This document shows positions 33,923 through 41,713 of a stretch of DNA of 64,000 bases, piece by piece. Under the pieces are notes generated by a model. The model ran no database searches, had not been told where the DNA came from, and saw nothing but the letters and a program-made list of their open reading frames with translations. The position numbers were made by a program, and so were the translations under genes. The stretch is from Cellulomonas sp. NTE-D12. GTDB lineage: Bacteria > Actinomycetota > Actinomycetes > Actinomycetales > Cellulomonadaceae. Location of the stretch: NCBI RefSeq assembly GCF_027923705.1, contig NZ_AP026442.1, positions 1,550,001-1,614,000 of the forward strand. The letters run 5' to 3'. Each line of letters opens with the position of its first letter. The first letter of the stretch is position 1.

Positions 33923-35125
33923 TCAGCGAAAGCGCGTCATCAGGGTCTGGACGTTGGCCACGTAGCGGCGCGTGTCGGCGAACATCCCGCTCTTCTGCAC
34001 GGACGTGAGCCCCTGGTAGTAGCCGGCGATGGCGCTCGGCAGGTCCGGGGCGGTGCGGACGAGCGAGCGCAGGATCAGCACGCCGGCCGTGACGTTGTCC
34101 TGAGGGTTCAGCAGGTTGAGGGACCGGCCCGCCATCTGCGACGCCCACTCGCCCGACGACGGGATCACCTGCATGGTGCCGATCGCATTGGCGGGCGACA
34201 CGGACGTCTGGTCGAACCCGGACTCCTGGTAGGCCACGGCGAGCGCGAGCGCCGGGTCCACACCGAGGGTGCGCGCCGTGGATGCCACCAGGGCGCGCAT
34301 CTGGGCGGGCGAGGGCACGCCGGTCGCGAGCAGCGCGGCCTTGTTCACGTTCGCCGCGCCGACGACGACAGCCGGGTAGGTTCGGCCGGCGAAGGTGTCG
34401 CCGACCAGCGGCTTCGCGGTGGCGACCGTGGCGCCCGGCACGTCCAGACCCTGCCCGATGCGGATGAGCCCGCGAGAGTCCAGCCCGTTGGCCGCCGCTA
34501 CGGCCGCCACCGTGGTGCCGAACCGGGAGGCGATCGCCGACAGGGTGTCGCCGGCCGCGACGGTGTACCGGCTGACCGAGGTCGGGGCGCTGACGGCCTT
34601 GACCGTCGGGACGGTCGCGACCGTCGCCGAGACCGTGGTCACTGCGGCAGCGGTAGCGCCGCTGGCGGACGGGATGGTCAGGACCTGGCCGATCCGGATG
34701 AACGCCCTGTCGTCGAGGTGGTTCGCGGCGACGATGGCCGCAACCGAGCTACCCGTGCGCGCGGCGATGTGGGACACGGTGTCGCCCTTGGCCACCGCGT
34801 ACGTGGTGCGGACCGTGCCGGTGGTCGCCGACGCCGCGGCGCGGGGCGCCGGGGAGGCCGCCGCGGCTCCGGGGATGCTGAGGACCTGCCCGGCGCGGAT
34901 GCGCGAGGCGTCCGCGAGCGCGTTGGCCCTGCTGATCGCTGCCACGCTGACGCCTGCACGCTGCGCGATGTGGCTCACGGTGTCGCCGGTCCGCACCGTG
35001 TACAGCGTGTCGGCGTGGGCGGGCGCTGCCACGGCGACGGTGACGGCGGTGAGCGCGAGGGTGGCCCCCGTGCCGGTCGCGGCACGTCGGCGCGCCGTGG
35101 CCCGCGCTGTTGCTGTGTCGGTCAT
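33923..35125 (-). CDS. Secreted LysM x3 / lytic transglycosylase-like protein
   Basis: This 400-aa protein has a signal peptide (residues 1-38, cleaved near AHA-DT), three LysM peptidoglycan-binding modules (about 40-85, 108-152 and 186-230; each TVxxGDTxSxIAxR...IRxGQxLxIP), and a C-terminal SLT-like domain with AVAYQESGFDQTSVSP (catalytic Glu) and NAIGTMQVIP. It probably cleaves or remodels peptidoglycan outside the cell. It lies beside a peptidoglycan-sensing kinase. ATG 35125 has a leader of about 60 nt containing GTCACA-type repeats. Confidence 0.9.
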   Translation of the reverse strand: MTDTATARATARRRAATGTGATLALTAVTVAVAAPAHADTLYTVRTGDTVSHIAQRAGVSVAAISRANALADASRIRAGQVLSIPGAAAASPAPRAAASATTGTVRTTYAVAKGDTVSHIAARTGSSVAAIVAANHLDDRAFIRIGQVLTIPSASGATAAAVTTVSATVATVPTVKAVSAPTSVSRYTVAAGDTLSAIASRFGTTVAAVAAANGLDSRGLIRIGQGLDVPGATVATAKPLVGDTFAGRTYPAVVVGAANVNKAALLATGVPSPAQMRALVASTARTLGVDPALALAVAYQESGFDQTSVSPANAIGTMQVIPSSGEWASQMAGRSLNLLNPQDNVTAGVLILRSLVRTAPDLPSAIAGYYQGLTSVQKSGMFADTRRYVANVQTLMTRFR

Positions 35126-35161
35126 GGCGAAGGACCCCCGGCGACAAGATGGTCGGCGCCC

Positions 35162-35199
35162 CGTGACGCCTGTGACAGATGTGACAGATGTGCACGCTA
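35162..35199 (-). promoter_or_regulatory. Three-copy 9-bp repeat at the LysM gene promoter (MtrA-box-like)
   Basis: On the minus strand GTCACA occurs at 35185-35180 and 35176-35171, and GTCACG at 35167-35162, an exact 9-bp period with 3-nt spacers. A -10 TAGCGT lies at 35199-35194, so the repeats fall just downstream of the expected transcript start. The pattern resembles the direct-repeat GTCACA boxes reported for the cell-wall regulator MtrA, recalled from literature and not checked. Confidence 0.5.
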
Positions 35200-35316
35200 G
35201 TGGAGGGTGGGCCGGTGTGAAAGGTCGAGGTCCGAAGCGTCCCGGTTCGCGGCGTCAGAAGGTCGCGCGGCAGCGTCACGCGCGGCTCGCCACCTCCGCT
35301 CTCGTAGGCTGACCTC

Positions 35317-35730
35317 GTGACTGACGCGCCTGCTGCGCCCGACGACCTGGTCGACGAGTGGCTGACCCTTCCCGACGTGGCCGACCGGCTGGGGGAGGAC
35401 GTGGCCAAGGTGCGGCGCCTCGTCCAGGAGCGGCGGCTGATCGCGGTCCGTCGCGGGGAGCCGCCCGTCCTCTGCGTCCCGGCACGCTTCCTCGTGCCGG
35501 GTCACCTCGCCAACCCGGCGAACCCCGGCGTCCCGGGCACGGGGGCGGCGTGGACGGTGCTGGCGGCGCTGCAGGGCACCTTCACCGTGCTGGCTGACGT
35601 GGGTTTCACCGACGAGCAGGCGATCGTCTGGCTGTTCACGTCGACGGACGAGCTGCCCGGCACCCCGATGGACGCGCTGCTCGCAGGACGCAAGACGTTG
35701 GTCAGGCGGCTCGCCCAGGCCGAGCTCTGA
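35317..35730 (+). CDS. Rv2175c-like winged-helix DNA-binding protein
   Basis: This 137-aa protein has an N-terminal helix-turn-helix (WLTLPDVADRLGEDVAKVRRLVQ, about residues 14-36 as one block, then RRLIAVRRGEPPVLCVPARFL) and a C-terminal helical domain (TVLADVGFTDEQAIVWLFT). Sequence and neighbours match M. tuberculosis Rv2175c, described as a DNA-binding substrate of the kinase PknL; here the kinase gene is two genes away. GTG 35317 has TAGGCT at 35305-35310, 6 nt upstream, so it is probably leaderless. Confidence 0.85.
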   Translation: MTDAPAAPDDLVDEWLTLPDVADRLGEDVAKVRRLVQERRLIAVRRGEPPVLCVPARFLVPGHLANPANPGVPGTGAAWTVLAALQGTFTVLADVGFTDEQAIVWLFTSTDELPGTPMDALLAGRKTLVRRLAQAEL

Positions 35731-35744
35731 GCGCGTCCGCCGTG

Positions 35745-35761
35745 GGCGCCCGTTCGGCGCC
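35745..35761. terminator. Weak hairpin between convergent genes
   Basis: GGCGCC at 35745-35750 and 35756-35761 flank a 5-nt loop, with partial pairing outside. It lies between the Rv2175c-like gene and the polyprenyl synthase gene. Confidence 0.35.
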
Positions 35762-35781
35762 ACGGTGCGCGTCCGGCGTCC

Positions 35782-36891
35782 TCAGCGCCGGCGGTCGACC
35801 GCCTGCCGCGCCAGCTCCACGAGGTGGGAACGGGCCGGTTCGCGCCAGCCGCTCGACTCGATGAGTCCGAAGGCACGCCTCGACAGCTCGTCGATCAGCC
35901 CTTCCACCTCGGCGGGTGCACCTGAGGCGGCGATGGCGTCCGCCAGCTGCGACGTCCGCGACGCGTCCATCGTCGCGTCGCCCAGGTGCTCCGTGAGCAT
36001 CCGGCGGGTGGTCTCGTCCCCGGAGGCGAGGGCCCGGGCGACCAGGACCGTCCGTTTGCCCTCTCGCAGGTCGTCACCGGCCGGCTTGCCCGTCACCGCG
36101 GGATCGCCGAAGACACCGAGCAGGTCGTCGCGCAGCTGGAACGCCTCGCCCAGCGGGAGGCCGATCGCCGCGCAGCGGTCGAGCGCAGCGGCATCGGCAC
36201 CCGCGACCGCCGCGCCGAGCAGCATGGGCTGCTCGACGCTGTAGCGCGCCGACTTCGCCCGCAGCACCTGCCATGCGCGGCGCTCGATCACCGCGGGGTC
36301 GTCGCCCCAGGGCTGGACCTGCGCGGCCAGGTCCAGGTACTGACCCACCGTCACACCCGACGTCATGCGGGAGAAGAACGAGCGGACGGTTGCCGCGTCC
36401 GCCTCGGGCAAGGGTTCGACGGCTTCGGAGAGCTCGGCGTCGCAGGCCACGAGCGCGAGGTCGCCGAGCAGGATCGCGGCGGACATCCCGTACCGGTCGC
36501 CGTCGCCGGCCAGGTGGAGCAGCGCGTGCCGCGCTGCGAACGCCCGGTGCGCGGTCGGGCGTCCACGCCGGGTGTCGGAGTCGTCCATCACGTCGTCGTG
36601 GAACAGCGCCGCCGCCTGGAAGAGCTCGAGGGCGGCGCCGACGCGCAGGGCGCAGAGCTCCTCAGGGCTGCCCGTGACGCCGCCGTGCGCGCGCCAGGAC
36701 CAGTACGCGAACGCTGCCCGGAGGCGCTTGCCACCACCGAGCATCGTGCGCAGACCCTCGACGAGGGGTGCCGCGTCGTGCCCCGTCTCGGCCAGGTCGG
36801 CCTCGAGCCGGTCGAGGTGCGCCCGCAGCAGGCCGTCCACCTGGCGCCGCACGTCCTCGTCGTCGAGCAGGGGCGGTGCCGAGGCGCTCAC
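35782..36891 (-). CDS. idsA: Polyprenyl (geranylgeranyl-type) diphosphate synthase
   Basis: This 369-aa trans-prenyltransferase elongates isoprenoid diphosphates. The first aspartate motif is HDDVMDDSDTRRG (about residues 98-110) and the second is RDDLLGVFGD (about 258-267), in which the last Asp of DDxxD is Gly, followed by GKPAGDDLREGKRT. GGGKRLRAAF binds IPP. It corresponds to idsA2 in the mycobacterial locus (from memory). GTG 36891 has TACGCT (complement of 36898-36903) 6 nt upstream. Product chain length cannot be read from sequence. Confidence 0.92.
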   Translation of the reverse strand: MSASAPPLLDDEDVRRQVDGLLRAHLDRLEADLAETGHDAAPLVEGLRTMLGGGKRLRAAFAYWSWRAHGGVTGSPEELCALRVGAALELFQAAALFHDDVMDDSDTRRGRPTAHRAFAARHALLHLAGDGDRYGMSAAILLGDLALVACDAELSEAVEPLPEADAATVRSFFSRMTSGVTVGQYLDLAAQVQPWGDDPAVIERRAWQVLRAKSARYSVEQPMLLGAAVAGADAAALDRCAAIGLPLGEAFQLRDDLLGVFGDPAVTGKPAGDDLREGKRTVLVARALASGDETTRRMLTEHLGDATMDASRTSQLADAIAASGAPAEVEGLIDELSRRAFGLIESSGWREPARSHLVELARQAVDRRR

Positions 36892-36930
36892 CAGGTCAGC
36901 GTAGGGGAGCGGCGACCCGCCCCGGGCGGC

Positions 36931-37458
36931 TCAGACGTGCACGCGGCCGCCGAGAGTGAGCGTGCGCACGCCGTCCCGGTCGAGCACGCCCACCAGGACC
37001 AGCTCGGTGCCGTCGGAACGGGAGAACGAGCTCTGAGCCGCGAGCCCGGGGTCGGGCTGGGTCGGCGGCGCCTCGTGGAAGCCCGCGGCGAGCAGCGGCC
37101 CGCGTACTGCCGCCAGCAGTCCCGCCGCGTCCTGGGCGCTGCGCAGGTTCAGGCTGATCTGCGTCAGGCCGCCGTCGATCGGCTGCGCCGACGAGACGAG
37201 CACGGTGGCCCCGTCCGGCACGGGGACCAGCTGGGTAGGGAAGCCCTTCACGAGGGCGCCGACGCTCGTCCCGCTGCCCGCCTGCTCCGTGAGCAGCGGT
37301 TCGGTCGGCGAGGGGGACGCCGTGCTGGAGGGGGACCCGAGTCGTGCCGGCGCGCTCGACTCGCACCCGGCCAGGGTCAGGGCCGCCGCGATCAGCGCAC
37401 CGGTCACGACGATCCTCCGGGCCCCTGGCTGGGGTCCCGGGGCGGTCGTGTGAGGCAC
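36931..37458 (-). CDS. Putative lipoprotein
   Basis: This 175-aa secreted lipoprotein has a signal segment with lipobox LAGC (Cys about residue 32), then a Ser/Thr/Pro-rich linker (residues 34-53) and a compact alpha/beta domain of about 120 residues. I do not recognise the domain. GTG 37458 has TAGCCT (complement of 37465-37470) 6 nt upstream. It is divergent from the DUF4192 gene. Confidence 0.8.
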   Translation of the reverse strand: MPHTTAPGPQPGARRIVVTGALIAAALTLAGCESSAPARLGSPSSTASPSPTEPLLTEQAGSGTSVGALVKGFPTQLVPVPDGATVLVSSAQPIDGGLTQISLNLRSAQDAAGLLAAVRGPLLAAGFHEAPPTQPDPGLAAQSSFSRSDGTELVLVGVLDRDGVRTLTLGGRVHV

Positions 37459-37657
37459 CGGGACAGGCTACGCGGCGGCCCCACCGGGTACCGCCGCGAG
37501 GCGCCGTGGGACACTGGTCCGGCGCGACCGCGACGCCTCTGGGGCCGAGTGCTGCGCCGCCGGGCGAGACGACCTCGACACCTGTGCACGACGGGTTGGC
37601 CGCCGGACCCTGTGGACAGAGCGTGGTCAGCTGGCGGGCCCGGTGTGGGCTGACCGC

Positions 37658-38779
37658 ATGAGCCTCTCCACCCTGCGCGTGTCCGAGCCCCGTGAGCTCT
37701 TGGCGCTGATCCCGCACCAGCTCGGCTTCCGCCCCGCGCACAGCGTCGTCGCCGTCAGCCTCCGTCCGCCGCGCGGGCAGGTCGGCTTGGTGATCCGGGT
37801 CGACCTGGCCGACCTCGCCGAGCGAGCCGACGGCCCACGCCTCGCTCGGGCTCTCGTCTCCCACCTGGACCGGGACGGTGCGGACCGCTGCGTCCTGGTG
37901 CTCTACACCGGCACGGACCCGCGGAGCGGCAGCGAGCCCGCCGTCGCCCCGGCCGTCGAGCACTTCCGGGAGGCCGCGGCGGCACCCTTCGGCGAGGTGC
38001 CCGTGTGGGTGGTCACCGATCGCGGCTACCTCGCCCTCGACTGCGCCGACCCCTGCTGTCCCGTCGGGGGGCGTCCGCTCGCGGAGCTGGACGCCACGCA
38101 GGTAGGCGCGCAGATGGTGCTCGCCGGTTCGGCCGTCGCCGGTTCCCGGGACGACGTGGCGCGGATCAGGTCGGCCGGTGCCGAGGCACGGAAGGCTGTG
38201 GCGCGGGTGCGGCGCCGATGGGTCGCGAGACGGACCGCCGCGACGTCGGACTCGGCGCTGGAACGATGGCGGCTCGACAGCGTCCGGGCATGGCGACGTG
38301 CGGTGGCCGAGGCCGGCGACAGCACCGTGCGGATCGGTGGTTCCGCGCTCGGGCGCCTCGAGGCCGGTCTGGCCGACCCGCGCGTGCGGGACGCGGTGCT
38401 CGTGGCGCTCGTCCCCGGGACGGGGTCGTTGCCCGAACGCTCGGTCACGGGAGCGCGGACGTCGGCGGAGGCTGATGCCGGTCTGGCGGACGCGCTCGCG
38501 CTGGTGGTCGATCCCAGCCTCGGTGTCAGACCGCCTTCCGGTGCCACGAGGATCCACGAACGCGCGCTCGAGCGCGTGGTGGCGCACGGGGACCGTGCGC
38601 ACCAGGAACCGTCGCTGACGTTGCTCGCGCTGCTCGCGTGGTGGCGCGGCGACGGTGCGCGGGCTCAGCTCCTGCTCGCGCGAGCCTTCGAGAGCGATCC
38701 GGCGTACCGCCTGGCACACCTGATCGACGATGCCGTCGCCCAGGGGGTCCCACCCGGATGGGTCCGCGCCGAGGCGTGA
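37658..38779 (+). CDS. DUF4192 domain protein
   Basis: This 373-aa cytosolic protein begins LRVSEPRELLALIPHQLGFRPAHSVVAVSL in two adjoining blocks, the DUF4192 start, with LVIRVDLAD and CCPVGGRPL further on and a C-terminal helix LLALLAWWRGDGARAQ. The role of the family is unknown; it is widespread in actinobacteria. I chose ATG 37658; the frame also has GTG 37643. The 199-bp upstream gap (37459-37657) shows no clear -10 for this strand. Confidence 0.88.
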   Translation: MSLSTLRVSEPRELLALIPHQLGFRPAHSVVAVSLRPPRGQVGLVIRVDLADLAERADGPRLARALVSHLDRDGADRCVLVLYTGTDPRSGSEPAVAPAVEHFREAAAAPFGEVPVWVVTDRGYLALDCADPCCPVGGRPLAELDATQVGAQMVLAGSAVAGSRDDVARIRSAGAEARKAVARVRRRWVARRTAATSDSALERWRLDSVRAWRRAVAEAGDSTVRIGGSALGRLEAGLADPRVRDAVLVALVPGTGSLPERSVTGARTSAEADAGLADALALVVDPSLGVRPPSGATRIHERALERVVAHGDRAHQEPSLTLLALLAWWRGDGARAQLLLARAFESDPAYRLAHLIDDAVAQGVPPGWVRAEA

Positions 38780-38882
38780 TCCTGCCGGGCGCGACGCCGC
38801 GGGACCGGCTCGTCGTCGGGTCGGTGAACCGGTACCGTCGCCGCAGGTGGCGCGGTGGCCGCCGGTGTTCCGAGGAGGGCGC

Positions 38883-39278
38883 ATGTCGATCGTGGTCGGG
38901 TACCTGGCGACGGCAGAGGGTCGGGCAGCGCTCGAGGCGGCGGTTCGGGAGTCCCACCTGCGCTCCGAGCGGATCGTCGTGGTGGTCAGCACGCGGCAGG
39001 ACGAGCCACCGGCGCAGCGTGCCGAGGTGGAGCAGGCGCTCGCGGCAGTCGACCGCCAGCTGGAGTCTGACGGCGTGGACCACGAGATCAGGTTGCTGGA
39101 CGGTGGCGACGTCGCGGACGACCTGATCGGCACGGCGGAGGAGACCGGCGCGCACCTGGTGGTGATCGGCCTGCGTCGCCGGAGCCCGGTAGGCAAGCTG
39201 ATCCTCGGCGCCAACGCGCAGCGTGTGCTGTTCGACGCGCCGTGCCCCGTCCTGACCGTGAAGCCCGACCCCGCGTAG
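38883..39278 (+). CDS. Universal stress protein (UspA family)
   Basis: This 131-aa single-domain UspA protein has the ATP-binding type motif GLRRRSPVGKLILGANAQRV (G-2x-G-9x-G) near residues 95-114 and ends CPVLTVKP. It starts at ATG 38883 with GAGGAG 5-10 nt upstream. TACCGT at 38833-38838 is a candidate -10. It is followed by a hairpin before the sigma-factor gene, so it is its own unit. Confidence 0.93.
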   Translation: MSIVVGYLATAEGRAALEAAVRESHLRSERIVVVVSTRQDEPPAQRAEVEQALAAVDRQLESDGVDHEIRLLDGGDVADDLIGTAEETGAHLVVIGLRRRSPVGKLILGANAQRVLFDAPCPVLTVKPDPA

Positions 39279-39281
39279 CCG

Positions 39282-39313
39282 CCACCCGATCCTCGGCCGT
39301 GGCGATCGGGTGG
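39282..39313 (+). terminator. Terminator after the universal stress gene
   Basis: CCACCCGATC at 39282-39291 pairs perfectly with GATCGGGTGG at 39304-39313 around a 12-nt loop, starting 4 nt after the stop codon. Confidence 0.75.
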
Positions 39314-39428
39314 TTCCGGCGGGAATCCTCGGCGGGCTCCGGTCGTTGGAGTCGGAGGCCGCAGGTTCGCCGCCGTCGATCACCGCCATCAGCGCGGTCA
39401 CCGGGCCGTGCCCGACGACGGTGGTCGG

Positions 39429-39434
39429 TACAAT
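39429..39434 (+). promoter_or_regulatory. Putative -10 of the principal sigma-factor gene
   Basis: TACAAT lies 65 nt upstream of the GTG start, in the 220-bp gap after the stress-protein terminator. It is the closest match to TATAAT in the neighbourhood. No convincing -35 is visible. Confidence 0.5.
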
Positions 39435-39498
39435 ATCCATCTGTCTCCACGGATCCGTGACTCGCGGCGCTGCCGCTGAAGTCGCCGAAAGGTCGTTC

Positions 39499-41064
39499 GT
39501 GTCGCCCCAGACCCCGCATCCCGCGCTCCCTCGCGAGTTCGAGCACCCTGCCCTGCAGCAGCTGGTGCGTAACGGCCGTACCCATGGAGCCGTGGACGCC
39601 GTCGAGCTGCGCACCGCCTGCGAGCAGGCGGACGTGCAGGACGCACGGCGCCTGAAGGTGGTGGTCCGCGCGCTCGGCACCGTCGGCATCGAGGTTCGCC
39701 ACGAGCCTCCCGCTGCTGCTCGGCGTGCCGTGGCAGCCACGAGCGCCAAGACCCGTCCTGCCACGACCGCGACCGTCGATGCCGACGCACCGAAGCCGGC
39801 CCGCTCCCGGGCGGCGGCGACGGCGGGGAAGAAGCCGGCGGCGGCCAAGGCCGCTCGGCCGGTCGCGCCCGTGAAGTCCGCGCCCGCCGACGAGGTGGAC
39901 GAGGACGAGATCGAGGACACGGACCTCGAGCCGGGCGCCGAGCTCGAGGGCGGTGACGTCGAGGACATCGCGGTCGAGGTGACCGAGGTCGACGCCGACG
40001 AGGTGCCGGCGGAGGTCGTCGTGGACGAGGAGGACGACTCCGAGACCGCCGCACCTGCCGCTGCCGCCGAGGAGGAGACCAGCGAGGACAGCGGTTTCGT
40101 CTACTCCGACGCGGACGACGACGACGCGCCGGCCCAGCAGGTCGTCACCGCCGGTGCGACCGCCGACCCGGTCAAGGACTACCTGAAGCAGATCGGCAAG
40201 GTCGCCCTGCTGAACGCGGAGCAGGAGGTGGAGCTCGCCAAGCGCATCGAGGCGGGTCTGTTCGCCGAGGAACGCCTGAACTCCGGCATCGAGATGGATG
40301 CCAAGCTGAAGCGGGACCTGCAGTGGATCGCCCACGACGGCCGCCGCGCCAAGAACCACCTGCTCGAGGCGAACCTGCGTCTCGTCGTCTCGCTCGCCAA
40401 GCGCTACACGGGCCGCGGCATGCTCTTCCTCGACCTGATCCAGGAGGGCAACCTCGGTCTGATCCGCGCGGTCGAGAAGTTCGACTACACCAAGGGCTAC
40501 AAGTTCTCGACGTACGCCACGTGGTGGATCCGGCAGGCGATCACCCGCGCGATGGCAGACCAGGCGCGCACCATCCGCATCCCGGTGCACATGGTCGAGG
40601 TGATCAACAAGCTGGCGCGGGTGCAGCGTCAGATGCTCCAGGACCTCGGTCGCGAACCGACCCCGGAGGAGCTCGCCAAGGAGCTCGACATGACGCCCGA
40701 GAAGGTCGTCGAGGTCCAGAAGTACGGTCGCGAGCCCATCTCCCTGCACACACCGCTCGGTGAGGACGGCGACAGCGAGTTCGGCGACCTGATCGAGGAC
40801 TCGGAGGCCGTCGTCCCGGCGGACGCCGTGAGCTTCACGCTCCTGCAGGAGCAGCTGCACCAGGTGCTGGACACGCTGTCCGAGCGCGAGGCGGGCGTGG
40901 TGTCGATGCGGTTCGGCCTCACCGACGGCCAGCCCAAGACGCTCGACGAGATCGGCAAGGTCTACGGCGTGACGCGCGAGCGGATCCGCCAGATCGAGTC
41001 CAAGACGATGTCGAAGCTGCGGCACCCGTCGCGGTCGCAGGTGCTGCGGGACTACCTCGACTGA
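39499..41064 (+). CDS. sigA: Principal RNA polymerase sigma factor (sigma-70 group 1)
   Basis: This 521-aa protein has region 1.2-2 (DPVKDYLKQIGKVALLNAEQ, NLRLVVSLAKRYTGRGM, FLDLIQEGNLGLIRAVEKFD, YKFSTYATWWIRQAITRA), region 3 (RIPVHMVEVINKL) and region 4 (TLSEREAGVVSMRFGL, TLDEIGKVYGVTRERIRQIE). The first 200 residues are an Ala/Lys-rich then strongly acidic low-complexity arm, as in actinobacterial primary sigma factors. GTG 39499 is chosen: GAAAGG stands 6 nt upstream, although the frame is open to 39310. Two hairpins follow. Confidence 0.97.
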   Translation: MSPQTPHPALPREFEHPALQQLVRNGRTHGAVDAVELRTACEQADVQDARRLKVVVRALGTVGIEVRHEPPAAARRAVAATSAKTRPATTATVDADAPKPARSRAAATAGKKPAAAKAARPVAPVKSAPADEVDEDEIEDTDLEPGAELEGGDVEDIAVEVTEVDADEVPAEVVVDEEDDSETAAPAAAAEEETSEDSGFVYSDADDDDAPAQQVVTAGATADPVKDYLKQIGKVALLNAEQEVELAKRIEAGLFAEERLNSGIEMDAKLKRDLQWIAHDGRRAKNHLLEANLRLVVSLAKRYTGRGMLFLDLIQEGNLGLIRAVEKFDYTKGYKFSTYATWWIRQAITRAMADQARTIRIPVHMVEVINKLARVQRQMLQDLGREPTPEELAKELDMTPEKVVEVQKYGREPISLHTPLGEDGDSEFGDLIEDSEAVVPADAVSFTLLQEQLHQVLDTLSEREAGVVSMRFGLTDGQPKTLDEIGKVYGVTRERIRQIESKTMSKLRHPSRSQVLRDYLD

Positions 41065-41077
41065 GGCGTACGAGCGA

Positions 41078-41122
41078 GCACGACGAAGGCCCGGAACCGG
41101 ATGGTCCGGGCCTTCGTCGTGC
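41078..41122 (+). terminator. Strong terminator after sigA
   Basis: A perfect 18-bp inverted repeat (41078-41095 with 41105-41122; core AAGGCCCGGA/TCCGGGCCTT) and a 9-nt loop follow the stop by 13 nt. Confidence 0.88.
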
Positions 41123-41175
41123 CGGCCCCCTCCTGAGCCTCCTGGGTGCGGACGGCGTCCGTGCGCAGACATGGC

Positions 41176-41208
41176 ACGAGGCCCGGACCGTGATGGTCCG
41201 GGCCTCGT
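41176..41208. terminator. Second hairpin, related in sequence to the sigA terminator
   Basis: ACGAGGCCCGGACC at 41176-41189 pairs with its mirror at 41195-41208 around a 5-nt loop. Its GGCCCGGA core repeats that of the preceding hairpin. It lies before the end of the minus-strand Zn-ribbon-like gene and probably terminates that gene. Confidence 0.75.
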
Positions 41209-41241
41209 CGTCTGTGGTCGAGAGGCCTGCTCAGGCCGCGG

Positions 41242-41529
41242 TCAGGCGGTTGCCGCTCCCGCCCCTGCGCCGTGCTCGGCGAGGAGTCGGTCGGTCTCGT
41301 CCTGGACGTGCGTCGCCACCGACGCCAGCTTGTCCGCGTGCTCGCGCGCGTGGTGCGCGCAGAACAGCAGCTCGCCGACGGGCAGCAGGACGCGGACGTA
41401 GGCCTGGGCACCACACCTGTCGCAGCGGTCGGCTGCGGTCAGCGGGGCGTGCGTCTGGGTCGCGTTCACAAACCCATAGAACCATCCCGAGACAGGATCC
41501 ATACCGCTGGGGCCGGGTGGTTCGCTCAT
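41242..41529 (-). CDS. Small zinc-ribbon-like protein (DUF7455-type)
   Basis: This 95-aa protein has PLTAADRCDRCGAQAYVRV and ELLFCAHHAREH, a Cys-x2-Cys plus Cys-His pairing that should bind zinc, followed by a C-terminal helix. The layout is that of a small actinobacterial family commonly found beside sigA; function is unknown. ATG 41529 (MSEPPG) is the likely start, with ATG at residue 10 as an alternative. No clear ribosome site is seen. It is convergent with sigA and divergent from parE. Confidence 0.8.
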   Translation of the reverse strand: MSEPPGPSGMDPVSGWFYGFVNATQTHAPLTAADRCDRCGAQAYVRVLLPVGELLFCAHHAREHADKLASVATHVQDETDRLLAEHGAGAGAATA

Positions 41530-41713
41530 CGCGTACAGAATCGACCGCGGATGTGACCGAGGCGTGACGTCGCCGTGACGCCGAAGTGACGTGTGCCACA
41601 TGACGGACTGCGGCGTACCGGACTCCGAGACGGTCGGAGACGGGCGATCCGGACGCTGCGCGTCACGGCGGGCCTGAACGGGGCGGTCGGAGGCCGCAAG
41701 TACCATCGCCCCC

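Noticed and set aside
35126..35200. c-di-AMP (ydaO-type) riboswitch upstream of the LysM gene
   Set aside because: Such riboswitches precede actinobacterial cell-wall hydrolase genes, but the leader from the -10 to the ATG is only about 60-70 nt and I cannot find the conserved core; the phased GTCACA repeat explains the region better.
39310..39498. N-terminal extension of the sigma factor
   Set aside because: This stretch overlaps a terminator stem and the putative -10; GTG 39499 has a proper ribosome site.
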